Counted from the first letter of the stretch, positions 27,965 to 37,419 are shown. The stretch is 64,000 bases of DNA from Burkholderiales bacterium RIFCSPLOWO2_12_FULL_65_40 (GCA_001770955.1 MESL01000023.1:1-64000), one strand, 5' to 3'. The notes: generated from the letters alone by a model not told the origin. Made by a program: numbers and translations.

Positions 27965-29152
27965 ATGACGAACTGGACCCTGGCCGCACGTGCCGCGAAG
28001 ATGAATCCCTCGGTGATCCGCGAGATCCTCAAGGTCACCGAGAAGCCGGGCATCATCAGCCTGGCTGGCGGCCTGCCCTCGCCCAAGACCTTTCCGGTCG
28101 AGGCCTTCGCCAAGGCCTGCGAAGTGGTGCTCGGCCACGACGGCGCCGCCGCCCTGCAGTACGCCGCCAGCGAGGGCTATGCGCCGCTGCGCCAGGCCAT
28201 CGCCGACCACCTTCCCTGGAACGTGGAACCCGACCAGGTGCTCATCACCACGGGCTCGCAGCAGGCACTGGACCTGATCGCCAAGGTGCTGATCGACGCC
28301 GACAGCCACGTGCTGGTTGAGACCCCCACCTACCTTGGCGCACTGCAGGCCTTCACGCCCATGGAGCCCAACGTGGTGGCAGTGGCCAGCGACGATGAAG
28401 GCGTTCTCATCGACGACCTGGTGGCCAAGACCGGCAGTGGCGCCAGCAAGGCACGCTTCCTGTATGTGCTGCCCAACTTCCAGAACCCCACGGGCCGCAC
28501 CATGAGCGATGCGCGCCGCACCGCGCTGGTGGAAAAGGCTGCGCAGCTGGGCCTGCCGCTGGTCGAAGACAACCCCTACGGCGACCTGTGGTTCGACAAT
28601 CCGCCACCCGCGCCCCTGACCGCGCGCAACCCCGAAGGCTGCATCTACATGGGGAGCTTTTCCAAGGTACTGGCTCCGGGCCTGCGCCTGGGTTACCTTG
28701 TCGCGCCCAAGGCCGTGTACCCCAAGCTGCTGCAGGCCAAGCAGGCCGCCGACCTGCACACCCCCGGCTTCAACCAGCGCATGGTGGCCGAGGTCATCAA
28801 GGGTGGCTTCCTCGACCGCCATGTGCCCACCATCCGAGCTCTCTACAAGCACCAGCGCGACGCCATGCTCGAAGCCCTGGAGCGCGAGATGGCCGGCCTG
28901 GGCGTGGAGTGGAACAGCCCGCAGGGCGGCATGTTCCTGTGGCTGCGCCTGCCCAAAGGCATGAACGCCATCGAGCTGCTGCCGGAGGCCGTGGAGCGCA
29001 ACGTGGCCTTCGTGCCCGGCGCGGCCTTCTACGCCGACAACGCCGACACGCGCACGCTGCGCCTGTCGTTCGTGACCGCCAGCGCCGCGCAGATCAACAC
29101 CGGCATCGCCGCGCTCGCCGCCGCCATCCGCGCGCACCAACCCAAGGCCTGA
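27965..29152 (+). CDS. PLP-dependent class I/II aminotransferase (2-aminoadipate transaminase-like)
   Basis: PGIISLAGGLPSPKTFPVEAF; PLP-lysine motif GSFSKVLAPGLRLGY; ORF open from 27869. Confidence 0.9.
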   Translation: MTNWTLAARAAKMNPSVIREILKVTEKPGIISLAGGLPSPKTFPVEAFAKACEVVLGHDGAAALQYAASEGYAPLRQAIADHLPWNVEPDQVLITTGSQQALDLIAKVLIDADSHVLVETPTYLGALQAFTPMEPNVVAVASDDEGVLIDDLVAKTGSGASKARFLYVLPNFQNPTGRTMSDARRTALVEKAAQLGLPLVEDNPYGDLWFDNPPPAPLTARNPEGCIYMGSFSKVLAPGLRLGYLVAPKAVYPKLLQAKQAADLHTPGFNQRMVAEVIKGGFLDRHVPTIRALYKHQRDAMLEALEREMAGLGVEWNSPQGGMFLWLRLPKGMNAIELLPEAVERNVAFVPGAAFYADNADTRTLRLSFVTASAAQINTGIAALAAAIRAHQPKA

Positions 29153-29209
29153 GCCTGCGGGCAGGCCGCCGGGCCTGCCCCCTCCTTCCGCCAGAAAACG
29201 AGGTCCGCC

Positions 29210-30073
29210 ATGCGACAGCGCTCTTTCCAGCAGATCGACGTCTTCAGCCAGCGCCCGGGCGACGGCAACCCGCTGGCCGTGGTGATGCAGGCCGAGGACC
29301 TGTCCGACGCCGAGATGCAGCGCTTCGCCTCCTGGACCAACCTGTCGGAAACCACCTTCCTGCTGCCGCCCACCGAGGCCGGCCGCCAGGGCGGCGCTGA
29401 CTACCGCGTGCGCATCTTCACGCCCGGCGGCGAGCTGCCCTTCGCCGGCCATCCGACGCTGGGCACCTGCCATGCCTGGCTGCAGGCGGGCCACCTGCCA
29501 CGCGACCCAGACACCATCGTGCAGGAGTCCGGCATGGGCCTGGTGCGCATCCGGCGCCAGGGTGACACGCTGGCCTTCGCCGCCCCAACCCTGCAGCGCA
29601 GCGTGCCCAACCCGGCGCTGCTGGCGCTGGTGACCGGTGCGCTGGGTCTGCGACCGCAACAGATCCTGGCCGCGCAACTGCTCGACAACGGCCCGCGCTG
29701 GCTCGGCCTGCTGCTGCCAAGCGCCGACACGGTGCAAGGCTTGCAGCCCGACCATGCGCGCCTCAAGGACCTGGGCCAGGATGTGGGCGTGGTCCACGTC
29801 GCGCCTTCGGCCAGCGACACCCGCACCCCCGGCGTCGTGGTGCGCGCCTTCGCCGCGCCCATGGGCAACCCCGAAGACCCGGTCACAGGCAGCCTCAACG
29901 CCAGCCTGGCGCAGTGGCTCATCGCCGAGGGCCTCGCGCCGCGCCAGTACCTCGTGGCCCAGGGCGAATGCCTGGGCCGCGCGGGACGCGTGCACATCCG
30001 CCAGGACGACGACGGCCAGGTCTGGGTGGGCGGCCAGGCCGTGACCTGCATCCAGGGAACGGCGCTGCTTTAA
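29210..30073 (+). CDS. PhzF-family protein (paralog 1)
   Basis: FQQIDVFSQRPGDGNPLAVV...ELPFAGHPTLGTCHAWL...NPEDPVTGSLNASLAQWL. Confidence 0.93.
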   Translation: MRQRSFQQIDVFSQRPGDGNPLAVVMQAEDLSDAEMQRFASWTNLSETTFLLPPTEAGRQGGADYRVRIFTPGGELPFAGHPTLGTCHAWLQAGHLPRDPDTIVQESGMGLVRIRRQGDTLAFAAPTLQRSVPNPALLALVTGALGLRPQQILAAQLLDNGPRWLGLLLPSADTVQGLQPDHARLKDLGQDVGVVHVAPSASDTRTPGVVVRAFAAPMGNPEDPVTGSLNASLAQWLIAEGLAPRQYLVAQGECLGRAGRVHIRQDDDGQVWVGGQAVTCIQGTALL

Positions 30074-30408
30074 ACCTCAATACCGCAGTTGACCGCTTGG
30101 ATTCGCTGGAAAAGCCTCATGAAATCTGATGATGCGAACATCGTGGCGACTCACCTTGGAGTGGGAGCGCTATGCGCCTGCCAGCGCCACGCTCGGCGCG
30201 CCATGCAGCGTTGCTCCTCCTTGCGCACACGAGTGCGCTGCGTCGTCCCGCCTTGCCTGACACACCGATCGCAACACTGTCAGACGCATCCAACTGCGGT
30301 TTTGGGGTTAAACGCCCGCGCCTCGCCTTGATCCCCCTTCACTGCCAGGCATGGCCCCAGGCCAGCCCCCGGCGTGCCCGTTGTTTTTTGCACCCACAGG
30401 AGTTTTTC

Positions 30409-31284
30409 ATGCGACAGCGCCCTTTCCAGCAAGTCGATGTGTTCACCGCCACGCCCTACCTCGGCAACCCGCTGGCCGTGGTGCTCGACGGCGAAGGCCT
30501 CTCCGCCGAGGCCATGCAGCAGTTCACGAACTGGACCAACCTCTCCGAGGCCACCTTCGTGCTGCCGCCCACGCCCGAGGGCCGCGCCGCCGGGGCCGAC
30601 TATCGCGTGCGCATCTTCTGCCCCGGGCGCGAACTGCCCTTTGCCGGCCACCCCACGCTGGGCAGCTGCCACGCCTGGCTCGCCGCGGGCGGCCAGCCCC
30701 GGGTGCCGGGCAAGGTGGTGCAGGAATGCGGCGTGGGCCTGGTCACGCTGCGCCAGGATGGCGAGCGCCTCGCCTTCGCCGCGCCGCCGCTGATCAAGAG
30801 CGGCCCACTCGCCGAGGACGATGTGCAGCGCATCGCGCGCGGCCTGGGCGTGGCGCGCGAGGACATCCTGCACCACTCCTGGTGCGACAACGGCCCGAAC
30901 TGGCGCGGCGTGATGCTGCGTTCGGCCCCGCAGGTGCTGGGGCTGAAGCCCGACGCCACCGTGCTGGCCGGCCTGGACGTGGGCGTGGTGGGGCCGCGCG
31001 GCAAGGTCGGCGTGGTGGGCGCGAGCGACACCGAGGGCATCGCCTTCGAGGTGCGTGCCTTCTTCCCCGGCAACAACGGCCTGGCCGAAGACCCGGTCAC
31101 CGGCAGCCTGAACGCCGCGCTGGCGCAATGGCTCATCGGCGCGGGCCTGGCGCCCACGCACTACGTGGCCAGCCAGGGCACGGCCCTGGGCCGCGCCGGG
31201 CGCGTGCACGTCGATCAGGACGGTGAAGCCCTCTGGATCGGCGGCCATTGCGTCACCTGCATGAGCGGCCAGGTGCTGCTGTGA
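30409..31284 (+). CDS. PhzF-family protein (paralog 2)
   Basis: FQQVDVFTATPYLGNPLAVV...ELPFAGHPTLGSCHAWL...AEDPVTGSLNAALAQWL; ATG at 30409. Confidence 0.93.
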   Translation: MRQRPFQQVDVFTATPYLGNPLAVVLDGEGLSAEAMQQFTNWTNLSEATFVLPPTPEGRAAGADYRVRIFCPGRELPFAGHPTLGSCHAWLAAGGQPRVPGKVVQECGVGLVTLRQDGERLAFAAPPLIKSGPLAEDDVQRIARGLGVAREDILHHSWCDNGPNWRGVMLRSAPQVLGLKPDATVLAGLDVGVVGPRGKVGVVGASDTEGIAFEVRAFFPGNNGLAEDPVTGSLNAALAQWLIGAGLAPTHYVASQGTALGRAGRVHVDQDGEALWIGGHCVTCMSGQVLL

Positions 31285-31316
31285 ACCCATCGCTCGCCAC
31301 CCGACACCTCCCCGCC

Positions 31317-32294
31317 ATGAACACCTCCACCCACCTGCCCAGCCTGCAAGACATCGAAGCCGCCGCCGAGGTGGTGTACCGCGACTTCGCGCCCACGCCC
31401 CAGTACCGCTGGGGCCTGCTGAGCGAGCGCCTGGGCACCGACTGCTGGCTCAAGCATGAGAACCACACCCCCGTGGGCGCGTTCAAGATCCGCGGCGGGC
31501 TGACCTACTTCGACCAGCTGGCGCGGCGCGGCGCACTGCCGCGCGAAGTCGTCAGCGCCACGCGCGGCAACCACGGCCAGAGCATGGGCTGGGCCGCGCG
31601 CCGCCACGCCGTAGCCTGCACCATCGTCGTGCCGCGCGGTAACTCGGTGGAAAAGAACGCCGCCATGCGCGCCCTGGGCGTCACCCTCATCGAACACGGC
31701 GAAGACTTCCAGGAGGCGCGCGAGCACGCCATGGACCTGGCCCGCGAGCGCAGCGCGCACATGGTGCCCAGCTTCCACCCCGACCTGCTGCGCGGCGTGG
31801 CCACCTACTGGTGGGAATTCCTGCGCGCCGTGCCGCAGCTCCAGTTGGCCTACGTGCCCATCGGCCAGGGTTCGGGCGCGTGCTCGGCCATTGCCGCCAA
31901 GCAGGCGCTCGGCCACGGCGTGCGCATCGTCGGCGTGGTCAGCCGCCATGCCACCACCTATGCCGACTCCATCGCCGCAGGGCGCGTGGTGGAAGCCCCC
32001 GTAACTACGTTGCTGGCCGACGGCATGGCCTGCCGCGTGGCCGACCAGGGCGCACTCGACATCCTGGCCCCGCACCTCGACCATGTGGTGCAGGTGAGCG
32101 ACGACGAGGTGGCCGCCGCGATGCGCCACCTCTTCACCGACACGCACAACGTAGCCGAAGGTGCGGGCGCGGCGGCCTTTGCGGCGGCGCTGCAGGAAAA
32201 GGACCAGCTCGCGGGCCAGAACGTGGGCCTGGCCCTGACCGGCGGCAACGTGGATGCCCAGATGTTCGCCAGCGTTCTGGCAGCGGCACTGTAA
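31317..32294 (+). CDS. PLP-dependent threonine/serine dehydratase-like lyase
   Basis: HENHTPVGAFKIRGGLTYF (PLP-lysine motif); SATRGNHGQSMGWAARRH. Confidence 0.88.
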   Translation: MNTSTHLPSLQDIEAAAEVVYRDFAPTPQYRWGLLSERLGTDCWLKHENHTPVGAFKIRGGLTYFDQLARRGALPREVVSATRGNHGQSMGWAARRHAVACTIVVPRGNSVEKNAAMRALGVTLIEHGEDFQEAREHAMDLARERSAHMVPSFHPDLLRGVATYWWEFLRAVPQLQLAYVPIGQGSGACSAIAAKQALGHGVRIVGVVSRHATTYADSIAAGRVVEAPVTTLLADGMACRVADQGALDILAPHLDHVVQVSDDEVAAAMRHLFTDTHNVAEGAGAAAFAAALQEKDQLAGQNVGLALTGGNVDAQMFASVLAAAL

Positions 32295-32302
32295 GCTACG
32301 AT

Positions 32303-32352
32303 TTTCATAGCACGCGTCGCCCGCGTGACAAGCGCCATTGCTTCTTTCTGGC
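32303..32352 (+). repeat. Degenerate ATAGC repeat, family 1 (copy c)
   Basis: ATTTTCATAGCACGCGTCGCCCGCGTGACAAGCGCCATTGCTTCTTT. Confidence 0.3.
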
Positions 32353-32365
32353 CACAATCGCGCCC

Positions 32366-33037
32366 ATGGGAACCCTTTACCTTGTGCGCCATGGCCAGGC
32401 CTCGTTTGGCGCGGACGACTACGACCAGCTCAGCCCCCTGGGCCGCCAGCAGGCGGTGCGCCTGGGCGAATACTGGCGCGAACGCGGCCAGCGCTTCGAC
32501 GCCGTGCTGCTGGGCTCGCTGCGCCGCCATGTGCAAACGCTTGAAGGCATCTCCGAGGGCCTGCCGGGCCTGCCCGAACCCCTCACCCTGCCGAGCCTGA
32601 ACGAGTACGACAGCCACGCGCTGATCCGCGCCATCCACACCGAGCCGCTGCAAAAGCCTGACACCCCCGAGCTGTACCGCCACCATTTCCGCCTGCTGTG
32701 CGACGCCATCGCACAGTGGATGGCCGGTGTCATCAGCCCGCAGGGCATGCCGAGCTGGGACGAATTTGCCGGTGGCGTGCGCACCGTGCTCGACAAGGTG
32801 CGCCACGACCACGCGGGCCAGAACGTGCTGCTGGTGAGCAGCGGCGGCCCCATCTCCACGGCGGTAGGCGAGGTGCTGGGCACAGCGCCCGAGGTGACCA
32901 TTGCGCTGAACATGCGCATCCGCAACAGCGCGGTGACGGAGTTCAGCGTGTCGCCCAAGCGGTTGATGCTGCAGACCTTCAACACCTTGCCGCATCTGAA
33001 CGAGACGTCACATGCCGGGTTGGTAACGCATGCTTAA
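32366..33037 (+). CDS. Histidine phosphatase family (phosphoglycerate mutase-like) protein
   Basis: MGTLYLVRHGQASFGADDYDQLSPLGRQQA; ATG at 32366. Confidence 0.92.
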   Translation: MGTLYLVRHGQASFGADDYDQLSPLGRQQAVRLGEYWRERGQRFDAVLLGSLRRHVQTLEGISEGLPGLPEPLTLPSLNEYDSHALIRAIHTEPLQKPDTPELYRHHFRLLCDAIAQWMAGVISPQGMPSWDEFAGGVRTVLDKVRHDHAGQNVLLVSSGGPISTAVGEVLGTAPEVTIALNMRIRNSAVTEFSVSPKRLMLQTFNTLPHLNETSHAGLVTHA

Positions 33038-33078
33038 TTTCGGGGACTAGTACTTACTGGTATTGCGCTAACAGCTTT

Positions 33079-33172
33079 CTTTTTGATAGCTGCTGGTGTG
33101 CCTTGATGGATGCTGTCGGCCGGGATGTGCGCCCTTAGCCAAGGCATACCGCAAGCTATAAAAACAATAGCT
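33079..33172. repeat. Inverted pair of family-1 repeats (copy d)
   Basis: TTTTTGATAGCTGCTGGTGTGCCTTGATGG ... CCAAGGCATACCGCAAGCTATAAAAACAATAGC between convergent genes. Confidence 0.6.
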
Positions 33173-33209
33173 TATGCCGCAATTTCCACATAGCCAAGCC
33201 CCGAAAAAT

Positions 33210-34067
33210 CTAGGAAAAACTCCCCTTCTCCACCATCGTCCCCACCGGCAGCGCACACAGCTCCTGCAACAGCAGCGCCAGCTGCGCACCGGCCGCCTCC
33301 ACCACCGCCCGCCCCTTCTCCGCCGTTGCACCGGCGGCATTCCCCACGGCGCCCGCCGGGTGGTAGTCCTGCATGGCCCAGCCCATCTTGGCGCTCTTGC
33401 CGTCGCCCAGAAGGGCGTAGCGCTTGGCACGGTCCTGCGAGCTGGAGCGGAAATCACGCGCCTGGTCCATGTGCACCGTGGCGGGCGACAGGTGCAGCAT
33501 CATCGATGTCTCGATCTCGCCCGCATGGATGCCGAAGCGGTGCTCCTGCGCATTGAACAGCGCCTGCACGTCACCGGGCAGCGGCAGGCTGAACCAGCTG
33601 CTGCTGTAGACCAGCAGGCCGTGGTGCTGGCGCAGCTCGCGCGCCACGATGTCCATCACGCTGACCTGGCCGCCGTGTCCGTTGAGCAACAGCAGCTTTT
33701 TCACCCCGGCGCGCGCCACGCAGGCGCCGATCTCGGTCCACAGCGCGATCACCGTGGCGGGCGCCAGCGACAGCGTGCCGGGGTAGGCCAGGTGCTCGGT
33801 GCTCAGGCCCACCACCTGCGGCGGCAGGAACAGCGCAGGCAGACCGGCGGGCAGCCGCGGCAGCGCGGCATCGACCACGCCCTGCAGGAGTGTGGCGTCC
33901 ACGCTGAGCGGCAGGTGCGGCCCGTGCTGCTCGATCGCCGCCACGGGCAGCACGGCCACGGCCTGCGCGGCCAGGGGGCTGGCCTGCAGGTGCGCAAAGT
34001 CGCGCGTGGTGAGTTCGGCCCAGAAGCGCGAGGGCAGTGAGAAGGCGGCTGCGGTCATGCCCGCCAT
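33210..34067 (-). CDS. Creatininase family protein
   Basis: VAVLPVAAIEQHGPHLPLSVDATLLQGV; LLLNGHGGQ. Confidence 0.92.
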   Translation of the reverse strand: MAGMTAAAFSLPSRFWAELTTRDFAHLQASPLAAQAVAVLPVAAIEQHGPHLPLSVDATLLQGVVDAALPRLPAGLPALFLPPQVVGLSTEHLAYPGTLSLAPATVIALWTEIGACVARAGVKKLLLLNGHGGQVSVMDIVARELRQHHGLLVYSSSWFSLPLPGDVQALFNAQEHRFGIHAGEIETSMMLHLSPATVHMDQARDFRSSSQDRAKRYALLGDGKSAKMGWAMQDYHPAGAVGNAAGATAEKGRAVVEAAGAQLALLLQELCALPVGTMVEKGSFS

Positions 34068-34079
34068 GGTAGTGCAGGC

Positions 34080-34427
34080 TCAGCGCAGCTGCCAGTAAAG
34101 CAGATGCCCCACGCCCAGCGCCAGCAGCAGCCCCAGCGCCCAGGCGCTGGAGCGCGTGCCCATGCCACGGCGCCGCTGGAGTGCCGCCAACACCAACCCC
34201 AGGAGCAGCACCCCGGCCCACAGGGCGGCCAGCGCCACCCAGACCACGCCCACGAAGGTGCAGCCGAAGCTCTCGCAGCGCAGCTGCCAGGTGCTCCAGG
34301 CCAGCATGGCCAGCACCGCGACAAGAGCCAGCAGCCCGGCGCCGGCATGGCGCAACACCCCGGCCCAGACCCGCTGCGCCCGGGACGCCGGGGGCTCTGC
34401 AAGGGAGGGATCGGGCGTTGTGTCCAT
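34080..34427 (-). CDS. Small hypothetical membrane protein
   Basis: 115 aa, three predicted TM stretches, ATG at 34427. Confidence 0.6.
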   Translation of the reverse strand: MDTTPDPSLAEPPASRAQRVWAGVLRHAGAGLLALVAVLAMLAWSTWQLRCESFGCTFVGVVWVALAALWAGVLLLGLVLAALQRRRGMGTRSSAWALGLLLALGVGHLLYWQLR

Positions 34428-34438
34428 GCTTCCGCGTG

Positions 34439-34945
34439 TCAGAGCACGATTTCGTCCTGGTGGTTGGCGATGTGCAAGGTATGCGCCCGGGCGTACTGCG
34501 CCTTGTCCAGCCGCCCGTAGGCGAAATGCGGCGCCAGTGCGCCGCCATGCTGCTCGAAGCGCGCGATGGCCGTGTGCAGCCGGGCCACCGAAGTCGCCAG
34601 GTCGCCCGGCCGGGCCAGCGCGGGCGCACCGGGGATGGGCTCGTCCAGCCCATGGCTCATACGGCCGCGCCACTGGAAGACAGCGAAGGCCGCCGCACCT
34701 GCGGTGTTCTGGAACAAAGCGCTGCGCGGCTGCGGGTAACCGTCCAGGCTCATCTCGATGCTCTGCGCCAGGTGCTCCAGCACGGCCGGCAGGGGCCAGG
34801 CGCCGGTGGACTGTGCACCGCGCGCAGCGGCCAGGCGGTCGAGCCAGCGGCGGGCGTCCGGCAGGCTGCCGACCATGGGGCTATCGGCCCAGCCCGCCAG
34901 CGGAGCCAGCAGCAACGGAGCCTGCAAGAGGGTGCGTCGTTTCAT
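34439..34945 (-). CDS. DUF1569-like secreted/Tat-like protein
   Basis: MKRRTLLQAPLLLAPLAGWA...; ATG at 34945. Confidence 0.6.
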   Translation of the reverse strand: MKRRTLLQAPLLLAPLAGWADSPMVGSLPDARRWLDRLAAARGAQSTGAWPLPAVLEHLAQSIEMSLDGYPQPRSALFQNTAGAAAFAVFQWRGRMSHGLDEPIPGAPALARPGDLATSVARLHTAIARFEQHGGALAPHFAYGRLDKAQYARAHTLHIANHQDEIVL

Positions 34946-35092
34946 GCCACAGATGGTAGGGCCTCTGAGCGGCCCATGCACGCCGGCCCGGCACAATACC
35001 GCCATGCCGCCGCATCGGCCACCCCGCAGGGCGGCCGCCCGATGCCTTGCCCCCGGAACCAAAGCGCCCCGCCACGCTCCCACAGGACGACC

Positions 35093-37312
35093 ATGTCCCG
35101 CAACCGCCTCCATCGCTTTCTGAGTGCTCTCGTTTTCATAGCTGCAACCGCAGGATGGACGGGCGCCAAAGCCCAATTCAGTAACAACCCCGCTGCCGCC
35201 ACGGGTAGCGTGGTGACCACGCCCCAGGTGCGCGCCGAGCTACTGGCCCATGCCCCCGAGGGCGTGGCACCGGGCAAACCGGTGTGGCTGGGGCTGCAGC
35301 TCACGCACCAGAAAGACTGGCATACCTACTGGAAGAACCCCGGCGACTCCGGTCTGCCCACCGAGCTGACCTGGCAGTTGCCCGCCGGTCTGGACGTGGG
35401 CGAAACCGCCTGGCCCGTGCCCAGCCTGTTCCGCATCGGCAAACTGGCCAACTACGGCTACGGCGGCCAGGTGCTGCTGGCCGCACCGCTGCAGGTGCCC
35501 GCCGGCTTCACGCCGCCTGCGGGCACCAACGGCCAGATCGAAGTGCGCCTTCGCGCCACCTGGCTGGCGTGCCGCGTGGAATGCATCCCCGAGGAAGGCA
35601 GCTTCGTGCTGCAACTGCCCCTGCGCAGCTCGACCGGCATGCACAGCGCGGCCTTTGCGCAGGCCCAGGCCGCGCAGCCCGTGCCGCTGCAGGGCCAAAG
35701 CCATATCCAGGTCGAGGGCGAACGCCTGCAACTGCGCGTCAGCGGCCTGCCCAAGAGCGTGCACGGCCAGGAGCTGGAAGTGTTTGCCGAACCGGCGGCC
35801 GTGCTCATTCCGGCCGCCGTGCCCGGCAAGGACTGGACCCAGTCCTGGCAGGGCGACACCTGGACGGCCAACCTGCCGCTCTCGCCCGACCGGGGTGCCA
35901 GCCTGGCCCAGATGGCGCTGGTGCTGGCCCCGGCGCCCGGGCAGCGCCCGGCCGCCACGGGCGACGGCGCCCCCGGCTGGCACACCGTGGCCGCCATCGA
36001 AGGCGCCTGGGCACCTGCTGCGCCCCAGGCCGGCGTGTCGCCTGCACTGGCCGCCGCCCTCGAAGCCAACCGGGCCTCCAGCGAGGCCCCCGCAGGCGGT
36101 GCCCGGGGCACGCTGCTGGCGGCCCTGCTGGGCGGCCTGATCGGCGGGTTGCTGCTCAACCTGATGCCCTGCGTGTTCCCGGTGCTGGCCATCAAGGTGA
36201 TGGGTTTTGCACGGCACGGCAACCACCTGCGCGCGCAGCGCGTGGGCGGCGTGGCCTACACGGTGGGCGTGGTGCTGTCGTTCCTGGCGCTGGGCGGCCT
36301 GCTGCTGGCCCTGCGCGCGGCGGGCGAGCAGCTGGGCTGGGGCTTCCAGCTGCAGTCGCCCGCCGTGGTGGCCCTGCTGGCTTTGCTGTTTACCGTTATT
36401 GGGCTGAACCTGGCCGGCGTGTTCGAGTTCGGCCAGTTCGTGCCCGGCCGCCTGGCCACGCTGCAGGCGCGCCACCCGGCGGGCGACGCCTTCCTGACCG
36501 GCGTGCTGGCCGTGGCCATTGCCTCGCCCTGCACGGCCCCGTTCATGGGCGCGGCGCTGGGCTTTGCCATCGACCTGCCCGGGCCCCAGGCGCTGGCCGT
36601 GTTTGGCGCCCTGGGCGTGGGCATGGCCGTGCCCTACCTGCTGGCCGCCTGGGTGCCCGCCGTGGCGCGCGCCCTGCCGCGCCCCGGCGCCTGGATGGAC
36701 ACCTTCCGCCGTGCCATGGCCTTCCCCATGTTTGCCACCGTGGTGTGGCTGGTGTGGGTGCTGGGCCAGCAAAGCGGCATCGACGGCGCGGGTGCGCTGC
36801 TGGCGCTGCTGGTGGCGGCCAGCAGCGTGGTGTGGTCGCTCACGCTGCGCGGCCGCACGCGCATCGTCATGGCGTCTGTCCTGATCGCCTTCAGCGCTTG
36901 GCTGGCTGGCGCCATCGGCCCCAACATGCTGCAGCCCATGGAGGCACCCGCATCCGTGGCGGGCGCGGCCGGTGCCAGCTGGCAGCCCTGGTCGGCCCAG
37001 CGCGTGCAAGAGATCACGGCAGCGGGCCAGCCCGTGTTTGTCGACTTCACCGCCGCCTGGTGCGTGACCTGCCAGTACAACAAGCGCAACGCCCTGCAGG
37101 ATGCAGACGTGCTGGCCGACTTTGCCAGGCACGGCGTGACGCTGCTGCGCGCCGACTGGACCCGGCGCGACCCCGCCATCACCGCCGCCCTGGCCGACCT
37201 GGGGCGCAACGGCGTACCGGTGTACGTGCTCATGGCCCCCGGCCGCACGCCCGTGGTGATGAGCGAAATCCTCAGCGTGTCGGAGCTGCGGGCAGCACTG
37301 GCGTCGCTCTGA
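35093..37312 (+). CDS. DsbD/ScsB-family thiol:disulfide interchange protein
   Basis: Signal peptide, DsbD-like TM domain (LLNLMPCVFPVLAIKVMGF), C-terminal thioredoxin-like WCVTCQYNK; ATG at 35093. Confidence 0.92.
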   Translation: MSRNRLHRFLSALVFIAATAGWTGAKAQFSNNPAAATGSVVTTPQVRAELLAHAPEGVAPGKPVWLGLQLTHQKDWHTYWKNPGDSGLPTELTWQLPAGLDVGETAWPVPSLFRIGKLANYGYGGQVLLAAPLQVPAGFTPPAGTNGQIEVRLRATWLACRVECIPEEGSFVLQLPLRSSTGMHSAAFAQAQAAQPVPLQGQSHIQVEGERLQLRVSGLPKSVHGQELEVFAEPAAVLIPAAVPGKDWTQSWQGDTWTANLPLSPDRGASLAQMALVLAPAPGQRPAATGDGAPGWHTVAAIEGAWAPAAPQAGVSPALAAALEANRASSEAPAGGARGTLLAALLGGLIGGLLLNLMPCVFPVLAIKVMGFARHGNHLRAQRVGGVAYTVGVVLSFLALGGLLLALRAAGEQLGWGFQLQSPAVVALLALLFTVIGLNLAGVFEFGQFVPGRLATLQARHPAGDAFLTGVLAVAIASPCTAPFMGAALGFAIDLPGPQALAVFGALGVGMAVPYLLAAWVPAVARALPRPGAWMDTFRRAMAFPMFATVVWLVWVLGQQSGIDGAGALLALLVAASSVVWSLTLRGRTRIVMASVLIAFSAWLAGAIGPNMLQPMEAPASVAGAAGASWQPWSAQRVQEITAAGQPVFVDFTAAWCVTCQYNKRNALQDADVLADFARHGVTLLRADWTRRDPAITAALADLGRNGVPVYVLMAPGRTPVVMSEILSVSELRAALASL
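35131..35178 (+). repeat. ATAGC repeat, family 1 (copy e), inside dsbD signal-peptide coding region
   Basis: GTTTTCATAGCTGCAACCGCAGGATGGACGGGCGCCAAAGCC; shares TGGACGGGCGC and AGCC with copy a. Confidence 0.55.
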
Positions 37313-37392
37313 CTTTCGCCAACAAGCCCCCTGTGTTCTGCGGGGTCTTGTAGCCGGTCTGTCACATCGGGTTGTTGCAATAGCGGCAAGCC

Positions 37393-37419
37393 ATCGGGGC
37401 CTCCTTGTGAGGCCCCGAT
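37393..37419 (+). terminator. Strong hairpin between dsbD-like gene and porin
   Basis: ATCGGGGCCT-CCTTGTG-AGGCCCCGAT, perfect 10-bp stem; no clear T tract. Confidence 0.45.

Noticed and set aside
27908-29995. 695-aa minus-strand ORF opposite the aminotransferase and PhzF genes
   Set aside because: High-GC shadow ORF: His/Gly/Gln/Ala-rich composition without recognisable domains, antisense to two clear genes.
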